64,000 bases of DNA. It comes from an uncultured Clostridia bacterium (GTDB lineage Bacteria; Bacillota; Clostridia; Peptostreptococcales; Anaerovoracaceae). A program made the translations under genes and the position numbers. The notes under the pieces were generated by a model. The model was not told where the DNA came from and did not search any database. It saw only the letters and a list, made by a program, of their open reading frames with translations. Positions 57,328-64,000 of the stretch are shown in pieces. The number at the start of each line of letters is the position of its first letter. The first letter of the stretch is position 1. Location: positions 62,001 through 126,000 of the forward strand of contig CAKQMV010000004.1 of NCBI GenBank assembly GCA_934255135.1. Reading direction: 5' to 3'.

Positions 57328-60300
57328 ATGAGCTTTACACATTTACACGTACATACTGAATACAGTCTTCTTGACGGTATGTCGAGAATCTCTGAGATGG
57401 CAGAATACGCGAAGGAGCTTGGAATGGATTCCCTTGCGATTACAGACCATGGTGCCATGTTCGGAGTTGTCGACTTTTATAAAGCGTGCCATAAAGCAGG
57501 GATCAAGCCTGTTATCGGTTGCGAGGTTTATACTGCCGCAAGAAGTATTAATGATAGAGATGCCGAGAAGGACAGATATAGCGGGCATCTGATTTTGCTT
57601 GCTGAAAATCAGGAGGGATACAAGAATCTAGTTAAGATTGTGTCAAAATCATACGTTGACGGATTCTACTTCAAACCGAGGGTAGATAAGACTGTTCTGA
57701 GAGATCACAGCGATGGAATTATAGCCCTAAGCGGCTGTCTGGCCGGCAAGGTGCAGAGATGTCTTCTTAATAATGACTACGACGGAGCGAAGCGGGAGGC
57801 TCTGGAGCTAGAAGAGATTTTTGGCAGAGGAAACTTCTTCCTTGAGATTCAGAACCACTTCCTACCTGAGGACAAGATTGTCATCGAGGGGCTCAAGAGG
57901 CTTAGCAATGATCTGGAGATTCCGCTCGTTGCGACGAATGACTCGCATTATCTTAGAAGAAGCGACGCGAAGGCGCATGAGGTGCTTCTCTGCATTCAGA
58001 CAGCAACAACGCTTGATGATGAGAAGAGAATGCGTTTTGAGAACGACGAGTTCTACATGAAGTCTGAGGCCGAGATGAGGAGCCTTTTTGAGGATATGCC
58101 GGAGGCGTGCGACATCACGCAGGAGATTGCGGAGAGATGTAACGTCGAGTTTACTTTCGGTGAGTACCATCTGCCAGAGTTTGTTCCGCCTGCTGAGTTT
58201 GACAACCGCACGTATTTGAGACATCTTTGCTATGCGGGACTTGGAAGGCGTTACGGTGAGGATGCGCTTGCGGAGGGTAATCCGCTTCGTGAAAGGCTTG
58301 AGTCGGAGCTTTCTGTAATCGAGAATATGGGCTATATAGAATATTTCCTTATTGTATGGGATTTTATTCACTATGCCAAAAGTAATGGTATCGCGGTCGG
58401 ACCGGGCCGTGGATCTGCTGCTGGTAGTATCGTTTCGTACTGTCTCGACATAACAGAGATTGATCCAGTGAGATATAGTCTGATTTTTGAGAGGTTCCTT
58501 AATCCAGAGAGAGTATCAATGCCTGATATCGACGTGGACTTCTGCATCGAAAGACGTCAGGAGGTTATCGATTACGTTGTTCGGAAGTACGGTAAGGACA
58601 AGGTTTCACAGATTATAACTTTCGGTACGCTTAAGGCTAAGGCAGCTGTTCGAGATGTCGGAAGGGCACTTAATGCGACTTATGCGGAGGCTGATGAGAT
58701 TGCGAAGGCGATTCCTAACGAGCTTGGCATTACGATTGCGAAGGCTCTTGAGATTAATCCGGAGCTTCGCGCGAAGTATGAGAGGGAGCCTCTTACTAAG
58801 AGTATTCTAGATATGTCAATGGCTCTTGAGGGACTTCCAAGACATGCCTCGACTCACGCGGCTGGTATTGTAATCAGTAAGCTGCCGCTTGATGAGTATG
58901 TTCCTCTATATTCGTCAGATAAGGGCCTTGCGACGCAATTTAATATGACAACCATCGAGGAGCTTGGACTTCTTAAGATGGATTTTCTGGGACTTCGTAA
59001 CCTGACGGTTATACGGGATGCCCTCAGAATGATAGAAGAGAATCACGGAGTTAAGATAGATTTTGCCCGTATGGGATACGATGACCCTGAGGTCTACGCG
59101 ATGATTGCGGAGGGTAACACTCAGGGTGTATTCCAGCTTGAGAGTGCGGGAATGACGGATTTCATGAAGAACCTGAAGCCTACGTGCTTCGAGGATGTTG
59201 TTGCGGGCATTTCGCTATACAGACCAGGTCCGATGGATTCGATTCCTAAGTATATATATAATAAGAAGCATCCTGATGAGGTTAAGTATCTTGATCCGCA
59301 GCTTGAGCCGATTCTCGGTGTAACCTACGGCTGCCTGGTCTACCAGGAGCAGGTTATGCAGATTGTTAGAGACCTCGGTGGATATTCGTACGGTCGTTCT
59401 GACCTGGTTCGTCGTGCGATGAGTAAGAAGAAGATGGCTGTAATGCTCGAGGAGAAGGAGTATTTCATCCACGGTAAGAAGGATGCGGACGGAAACGTTG
59501 AGATAAAGGGCTGCGTTGCGAATGGGGTATCTGAGGCGGCAGCGGAAGCTATCTTCGAAGACATGGTAACTTTTGCACAGTACGCATTCAATAAGTCACA
59601 CGCTGCGGCGTATGCGGTTGTTTCGTACGAGACTAGTTATCTTAAGAAGCATTATCCTGTTGAGTTTATGGCGGCACTTCTTACAAGCGTGAGCGGCGAC
59701 TCTATGCATACGGCGGAATATATCAGAAACTGTAGGGAGATGGGAATTGAAATCCTGCCTCCTTCGGTACTTCACAGTGGAAAGAATTATAAGGCAGTCG
59801 ACGGCAAGATCCGTTTTGGTATGCTTTCTGTCAAAAGTGTCGGCTCTGGAATTACAGAGGCCATCGAGCGTGCGCAGAGGGAGGTTCCGGAGACTCGTGA
59901 TATTTATGAGTTTATAAATGCGATTGATCCTGCTGAGCTTAATAAGAAGGCGATAGAGTCACTTATTAAGGCAGGTGCTTTTGATGAAATCAATCCTAAT
60001 AGAGCCGTATGCATGGCGGTCAGTGATGATGCAGTATCGCAGGCGCAGAGGCGTGGACGCACGAGCAATTCAAATCAGATTTCGTTCTTCCAGCTTGAGG
60101 AAGATATGATGGAAGATATCAAGAGCTTCCCTAAGCTTCCGAGGGTAACAGACTTTACACTTTCACAGAAGCTTGCACTTGAGAAGGAGGTTCTAGGCGT
60201 ATATCTTTCAGGTCATCCGCTTGACGAGTACAAGGAGCTTATAATGTCACATATCACTGCACGAAGTGGCGAGATTATGATGGCTGCTGAAGAGTTCAGC

Positions 60301-60963
60301 CACGGATCAGATTCTGTTAAGGTCAATATGTCCAAGCTTCAGGATGGTGACAGGGTTCTTATGGCGGGAATGCTTGAGAATGTCAAGACTATGATCACTC
60401 GTAAATCTCAGGAGATGGCGAGAGTCAGACTCGAGGATCTTGATGGTGTGATTGGCGGAATTGTATTTCCTAAGCCTTTTGAGCAGTACAGATATCTTCT
60501 TAGAAACGATGCGATAATTGCGGTTTCGGGAAGATTAAGTATAAAGGAAGACAGTGAGCCTGAGATTCTTATCGAGAATGTCGCTTCGATCGAAGAGATA
60601 GCAAGCCTTGATTCGACAGTAAGAAAGTACAGATCTGCGTATGAGAATTCGAGTATGAATTACGGAAAACGTACTGCTCAGGTGGTAGATACGATGCAGC
60701 AAGCACAGAAGCAGGATCCGACGGTTTATGTGAAGCTTCGTCTGACAGATGAGTTTGTAAGGTCACATGGCGGAACAAGTGGTGCGATGTATCACATTCT
60801 CGATGCGATTTCACTGTATCCGGGCGAACGGGACGTTCTCGTGTACATGCCGGATGGGCGAATGGTGAGAGCTGACAGAGACCACAGAGTTGATTTTTGC
60901 CCAGAGCTTGAGGCGAGACTGGTTAGAATTCTCGGCGAAGGAAATGTTAAGGGCAGTAAATAA
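57328..60963 (+). CDS. dnaE: DNA polymerase III alpha subunit
   Basis: 1,211 residues from ATG 57328. The PHP domain begins FTHLHVHTEYSLLDG; the palm has GPGRGSAAGSIVSYCL and MPDIDVDFCIERRQEVIDYV with the catalytic aspartates, followed by HASTHAAGIVIS, RPGPMDSIPKYI, QVMQI and an OB-fold with late C-terminal domain. Length and order are those of DnaE rather than PolC. No Shine-Dalgarno sequence is visible before either possible ATG (57304 or 57328), and a perfect extended -10 sits directly upstream, suggesting a leaderless message. Confidence 0.95.
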   Translation: MSFTHLHVHTEYSLLDGMSRISEMAEYAKELGMDSLAITDHGAMFGVVDFYKACHKAGIKPVIGCEVYTAARSINDRDAEKDRYSGHLILLAENQEGYKNLVKIVSKSYVDGFYFKPRVDKTVLRDHSDGIIALSGCLAGKVQRCLLNNDYDGAKREALELEEIFGRGNFFLEIQNHFLPEDKIVIEGLKRLSNDLEIPLVATNDSHYLRRSDAKAHEVLLCIQTATTLDDEKRMRFENDEFYMKSEAEMRSLFEDMPEACDITQEIAERCNVEFTFGEYHLPEFVPPAEFDNRTYLRHLCYAGLGRRYGEDALAEGNPLRERLESELSVIENMGYIEYFLIVWDFIHYAKSNGIAVGPGRGSAAGSIVSYCLDITEIDPVRYSLIFERFLNPERVSMPDIDVDFCIERRQEVIDYVVRKYGKDKVSQIITFGTLKAKAAVRDVGRALNATYAEADEIAKAIPNELGITIAKALEINPELRAKYEREPLTKSILDMSMALEGLPRHASTHAAGIVISKLPLDEYVPLYSSDKGLATQFNMTTIEELGLLKMDFLGLRNLTVIRDALRMIEENHGVKIDFARMGYDDPEVYAMIAEGNTQGVFQLESAGMTDFMKNLKPTCFEDVVAGISLYRPGPMDSIPKYIYNKKHPDEVKYLDPQLEPILGVTYGCLVYQEQVMQIVRDLGGYSYGRSDLVRRAMSKKKMAVMLEEKEYFIHGKKDADGNVEIKGCVANGVSEAAAEAIFEDMVTFAQYAFNKSHAAAYAVVSYETSYLKKHYPVEFMAALLTSVSGDSMHTAEYIRNCREMGIEILPPSVLHSGKNYKAVDGKIRFGMLSVKSVGSGITEAIERAQREVPETRDIYEFINAIDPAELNKKAIESLIKAGAFDEINPNRAVCMAVSDDAVSQAQRRGRTSNSNQISFFQLEEDMMEDIKSFPKLPRVTDFTLSQKLALEKEVLGVYLSGHPLDEYKELIMSHITARSGEIMMAAEEFSHGSDSVKVNMSKLQDGDRVLMAGMLENVKTMITRKSQEMARVRLEDLDGVIGGIVFPKPFEQYRYLLRNDAIIAVSGRLSIKEDSEPEILIENVASIEEIASLDSTVRKYRSAYENSSMNYGKRTAQVVDTMQQAQKQDPTVYVKLRLTDEFVRSHGGTSGAMYHILDAISLYPGERDVLVYMPDGRMVRADRDHRVDFCPELEARLVRILGEGNVKGSK

Positions 60964-60975
60964 GGAGATTATAGA

Positions 60976-61530
60976 ATGAATAAGGCGATAGTGATTTATT
61001 CTTCGAAGAGGGGTAGCACGAAGCAGTACGCGGAGTGGATTGCAGAGGATCTCAGATGCGAAGCTGTACCCTTCTCTGAAATCAAAAATGTTAATTTATA
61101 TGAGTACAGTGCTATAATTTACGGCGGATGGATCAGAGGTTCTGGAATTGTTGACTTTGATGTCTTCAGAAAGAAGTGGCTGACAAGCGATCTTGTGGAC
61201 AAGCTGATCGTCTTCGGCGTTGGTGTTGCGAAGGCGACTCCTGAGAACTATATGCAAGTTTATGACATCAATTACAAGAAGCTTGCGAAGGAGGGAGAGC
61301 ATAATCCTACATTATACATACTCTCTGGTGCGTACGATCCTGCGAAGGTTACAGGCTTCGACAAGGCGCTTATGGGCGTTATGAAGAAGGTGCTGATTTC
61401 CGGTGCGAAGGCTGCTAATGCTGACGATGACGCGAAAGCGCTTGCGGATGCTCTCGAAAATGGAATTCAGGCTGTTGAGAGAAAGAATGTCGATGCGATT
61501 GTGAAGGAGGCAAGGAAGCTATGCGAATAG
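60976..61530 (+). CDS. Flavodoxin-like protein
   Basis: 184 residues. FMN loop AIVIYSSKRGSTKQYAEWIAEDL, then SAIIYGGWIRGSG, LIVFGVGVAKATPENYM and LSGAYDPAKVTGFDKALM. It is a paralogue of the protein at 55304 (same loops, same GGWIR and YDPAK signatures). It follows dnaE by 12 bases, with AAGGAGATTATAGA as ribosome-binding site, and overlaps the gamma-carbonic anhydrase gene by ten bases. Electron carrier for an unidentified partner. Confidence 0.85.
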   Translation: MNKAIVIYSSKRGSTKQYAEWIAEDLRCEAVPFSEIKNVNLYEYSAIIYGGWIRGSGIVDFDVFRKKWLTSDLVDKLIVFGVGVAKATPENYMQVYDINYKKLAKEGEHNPTLYILSGAYDPAKVTGFDKALMGVMKKVLISGAKAANADDDAKALADALENGIQAVERKNVDAIVKEARKLCE

Positions 61531-62030
61531 ATGAAACTGCTCTTATCTGTCCGGGTGTTGTTCTTAGCGGCAATATCACGGTTGGGGCCAGATGCAGCAT
61601 CTGGTACAATGCTGTCCTTCGCTCGACTAATTCTCTGATTGAAATCGGTGATGAGTCGAATGTCCAGGATGGATGTGTGCTTCATGCGAAGGACGACAAG
61701 ATTATTCGTCTGGGCAAAGGTGTTACAATCGGTCATAATGCGATTGTTCACTGCTGTGAGATCGGTGATAACACTCTTGTCGGAATGGGTGCAACTATTC
61801 TGTCAGGCGCTGTTATCGGAAAGAACTGCATTATCGGAGCGAATGCTCTTGTAACTGGTGGAACTGTGATTCCTGATAATTCGATGGTGCTTGGAGCTCC
61901 TGCGAAGATAAGACGTGAGGTAACAGAAGCTGAAATTGAGAAGAACAGAGATTATGCTACATCCCACTTTGTTGAGATGGATGACGAGATAGAGCTTCTT
62001 AAGACTGATGGCGGAGTGCTGGTTAAATAG
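61521..62030 (+). CDS. Gamma-carbonic anhydrase family hexapeptide-repeat protein
   Basis: 169 residues forming a left-handed beta-helix (repeats such as VVLSGNITVGARCSIWYNAVLR, GVTIGHNAIVHCCEIGDNTLVGMGATIL). Histidines in VLHAK, IGHNAIVHC lie where the zinc ligands of gamma-carbonic anhydrases are. Many bacterial members have no proven activity and are called transferases. The ATG overlaps the end of the flavodoxin gene by 10 bases. NPDNSMVLGAPAKI-like (IPDNSMVLGAPAKIRR) ends the helix. Confidence 0.9.
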   Translation: MRIDETALICPGVVLSGNITVGARCSIWYNAVLRSTNSLIEIGDESNVQDGCVLHAKDDKIIRLGKGVTIGHNAIVHCCEIGDNTLVGMGATILSGAVIGKNCIIGANALVTGGTVIPDNSMVLGAPAKIRREVTEAEIEKNRDYATSHFVEMDDEIELLKTDGGVLVK

Positions 62031-62049
62031 TTATATAAATAAGGTAAAG

Positions 62050-62087
62050 AAAAGGAAGAGTCATGGTTAATTCTGAGACTCTTCCTT
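62050..62087. terminator. Bidirectional terminator
   Basis: AAAGGAAGAGTC/GACTCTTCCTTT stem between convergent genes, with T-rich and A-rich flanks. Confidence 0.85.
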
Positions 62088-62112
62088 TCATATTGTCATT
62101 AATTAATGTCGT

Positions 62113-63447
62113 TTACTGCATGTGTGATGCAACCATGTACATTGTGAACAGTGCTGCAGAAATCCACATAACGGCAGGTACTGTCTTAGCCTTGCCTTCG
62201 CAGATTCTTAGAACTACCCATGAGATAATTCCGAACATGATTCCGTTAGCGATTGACATTGTGAATGGCATCATAACAATTGCCATAAATGCTGCCATAA
62301 CGTCTGACATTGGAACGCCCTCGAAATGGATGTTCTTAATTTGAGTGATCATCAGATATCCTACGAAGACGAGTGCAGGTGAAGTTGCAAATCCTGGGAT
62401 TGCAAGGAAAATTGGTGAGAAGATCAGTGAAACGAGGAAGAGAACTCCTGTAGCTACTGATGTCAGACCGGTCTTACCGCCTGCTGCTGCTCCTGCTGAT
62501 GACTCTACGAATGATGTTACTGTTGAAGTTCCGAGGCATGCTCCTACGCAAGTTCCTACTGCGTCTGAAAGAAGTGCCTGCTTAGCTCTAGGAAGATTTC
62601 CATCCTCGTCGAGGAGGTCTGCCTTAGCTGCAACTCCGATAAGAGTTCCTACTGTATCAAAAATATCTACATATAAGAATGAGAAAACGATAACACAGAA
62701 CTGAAGCAGATGCTCAGCTGCCCATGCGAAATTAAACTTGAATGCGAAGTGCATTGGTGGAATTCCGCTGAATGAGAATGATGGGTAGAGTGAGAAAACT
62801 CCAGCCTCTGGGTTAGGTACATACCAGCCGATTGCCTGTGCGATCATTCCTAGAATCCAAGTGATGATGATTCCGAAGAAAATTGCACCCTTAATGTTCT
62901 TGCTGTGCATAAATGCGATTACAAGAACTCCTACAAGGCAAAGTGCTACGGCAGGATCTGCGAGGTTACCAAGACCTAGATCAACAACAACGCCTGCGTT
63001 CTTAAGACCGAGGATTGTGATGAAAAGTCCGATTCCTACAGAGATACCGTATTTCAGGTTGTCAGGGATTTCGTTAACAAGCTTCTCTCTGAAGTTAGTG
63101 AACGAGAGAAGAATGAAGATGATACCCTCGGCAAGGATTGCTGTGAGAGCGATCTCCCATGGATGGTCAGCTGTGATTGAAGCGCAGACTCCTGCGAAGT
63201 ATGCGTTCAGTCCCATTCCTGAAGCCAGTGCTACAGGGTAGTTGGCAAAAAATGCCATCATCAGTGTGGCAATTGCCGCAGAAACTGCAGTTGCTGTGAA
63301 GATTGATCCTGAATCCATTCCTGTTGAAGAAAGGATTGATGGGTTTACTGCAAGAATGTAAACCATCGACAGGAAGGTAGTGGCACCGGCCATAAGCTCA
63401 GTTCTTACGTCAGTACCATGCTCTTTGAGCTTGAAATACTTTTCCAT
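62113..63447 (-). CDS. NCS2 family purine permease (AzgA/PbuG-like)
   Basis: 444 residues with twelve or more hydrophobic segments. Family landmarks: RTELMAGATTFLSMVYILAVNP, ANYPVALASGMGLNAYFA, LLSFTNFREKLVNEIP, DIFDTVGTLIGVAAKADLLDEDG and GTSTVTSFVESSAGAAAGGKTGLT. These are the signatures of guanine/hypoxanthine/adenine permeases. AAGGAGTCAATCAGTA precedes the start. No purine riboswitch was recognised in the upstream 50 bases. Confidence 0.93.
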   Translation of the reverse strand: MEKYFKLKEHGTDVRTELMAGATTFLSMVYILAVNPSILSSTGMDSGSIFTATAVSAAIATLMMAFFANYPVALASGMGLNAYFAGVCASITADHPWEIALTAILAEGIIFILLSFTNFREKLVNEIPDNLKYGISVGIGLFITILGLKNAGVVVDLGLGNLADPAVALCLVGVLVIAFMHSKNIKGAIFFGIIITWILGMIAQAIGWYVPNPEAGVFSLYPSFSFSGIPPMHFAFKFNFAWAAEHLLQFCVIVFSFLYVDIFDTVGTLIGVAAKADLLDEDGNLPRAKQALLSDAVGTCVGACLGTSTVTSFVESSAGAAAGGKTGLTSVATGVLFLVSLIFSPIFLAIPGFATSPALVFVGYLMITQIKNIHFEGVPMSDVMAAFMAIVMMPFTMSIANGIMFGIISWVVLRICEGKAKTVPAVMWISAALFTMYMVASHMQ

Positions 63448-63634
63448 TACTGATTGACTCCTTCTTAGTTTGTTATTGGAAATAGTTAAATTGAAAACAC
63501 TATTTTATTATATATAAATAAGGAAGTAAAGTACAAGAAGAGCGTGCAGAAGAACAATCAAAGAACAAAAGAACCGTGGATGGTAGATGGGAGAAATATT
63601 CAGTATTAATAGTAGAAAGTCGTAAAAAAAGTGC

Positions 63635-63663
63635 TTGTATTTGAATGGATGATACCTTATAAT
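63635..63663 (+). promoter_or_regulatory. Promoter of rpsB
   Basis: TTGTAT, 17 bases, TATAAT: near-consensus vegetative promoter, giving a leader of about 148 bases before rpsB. Confidence 0.75.
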
Positions 63664-63732
63664 TGTTGGGTATCGTGTGCGATGCATAATTTTTGTGTGC
63701 GAAATACGATATAAATATTTTATTATCTGTCA

Positions 63733-63790
63733 CACCGTGATTGGCCGCGGTGCCTTGTATCTAAAGGGTTTAAGGCGTAGGGTCACGGTG
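63733..63790 (+). promoter_or_regulatory. Structured leader of rpsB
   Basis: An 8-bp outer stem CACCGTGA/TCACGGTG (63733-63740/63783-63790) encloses a GCCTT/AAGGC hairpin (63752-63756/63772-63776), just upstream of the ribosome-binding site. A ribosomal-protein autoregulatory leader is the natural reading; the specific family was not identified. Confidence 0.6.
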
Positions 63791-63817
63791 GAAGTTTTTA
63801 ACCGGAGGTATTTAATT

Positions 63818-64000
63818 ATGTCAGTAGTATCAATGAAGCAGCTTCTCGAAGCAGGTGTACACTTTGGTCACCAGACTAGAAGATGGAACCCTAAGATGGC
63901 TCCATACATCTTCACAGAGAGAAATGGAATTTACATCATCGACCTTCAGCAGACTCTTAAGATGGTTGACGATGCATACGATTTCATGAGAAAGATCGGT
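63818..64000 (+). CDS. rpsB: 30S ribosomal protein S2 (partial, N-terminus)
   Basis: The first 61 codons are present before the window ends. MSVVSMKQLLEAGVHFGHQTRRWNPKMAPYIF and NGIYIIDLQQTLKM are unmistakable S2 signatures. An ACCGGAGGTATTTAATT ribosome-binding site precedes the ATG. A structured leader and a near-consensus promoter lie upstream; tsf would be expected beyond the right edge. Confidence 0.97.
   Translation, partial: MSVVSMKQLLEAGVHFGHQTRRWNPKMAPYIFTERNGIYIIDLQQTLKMVDDAYDFMRKIG

Overview
The window looks like a chromosomal segment of an anaerobic, amino-acid-fermenting, Gram-positive (monoderm) Firmicute of class Clostridia. The evidence is a complete D-proline reductase cluster with a UGA-encoded selenocysteine, a cdaA-cdaR-glmM-glmS block, LytR-CpsA-Psr and long-form HPF proteins, a class 3 fructose bisphosphatase and a YcbA/YcbB (GlnK/GlnL-type) two-component pair. 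Small amino-acid fermenters of the Eubacteriales Family XIII type would fit, but this is inference; no 16S gene is present.

Layout. 1-6.9 kb: the start of a two-gene ATPase/partner operon on the minus strand, then two large cysteine-rich surface proteins that face each other, share a 25-bp upstream box and flank a small lipoprotein. 7-9.2 kb: accessory DNA with a decayed gene, a RelBE-like toxin-antitoxin pair and a field of long hairpins sharing a TCTGC core. 9.3-19.4 kb: one apparent plus-strand operon with an iron/cobalamin-type ABC importer, a membrane-anchored Ig-like protein, a MotA/TolQ/ExbB channel, an ExbD-like DUF2149 protein and two further surface proteins. I read this as a candidate Ton-like energised surface system in a monoderm cell; it is the most novel assembly here. 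19.4-23 kb: repeat-rich DNA, a nuclease-like gene, a serine recombinase, an sRNA candidate and a duplicated structured element. 23-31.6 kb: housekeeping genes (comF, hpf, LCP, the c-di-AMP/glucosamine block). 31.6-32.6 kb: a gene-free mosaic of short repeats. 32.6-37.2 kb: an EamA transporter, the two-component pair and an archaeal-type ornithine cyclodeaminase. 37.5-47.6 kb: a nucleotidyltransferase, gltX, then tmk-holB-ricT-methyltransferase-murA-fbp with two very small membrane proteins, and tRNA-Arg. 47.7-57 kb: proline racemase, prdC, prdA, a duplicated-domain protein, selenoprotein prdB, prdD, prdE, a flavodoxin and a TauE/SafE-type permease. 57.3-64 kb: dnaE (apparently leaderless), a second flavodoxin, a gamma-carbonic anhydrase, a purine permease and the start of rpsB behind a structured leader.

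How they fit together: ornithine cyclodeaminase (36 kb) would make L-proline from ornithine, PrdF would racemise it, and PrdA/PrdB would reduce D-proline to 5-aminovalerate with electrons through PrdC, giving a reductive Stickland route. PrdD and PrdE look like a split paralogue of PrdA, broken exactly at the position where PrdA self-cleaves.
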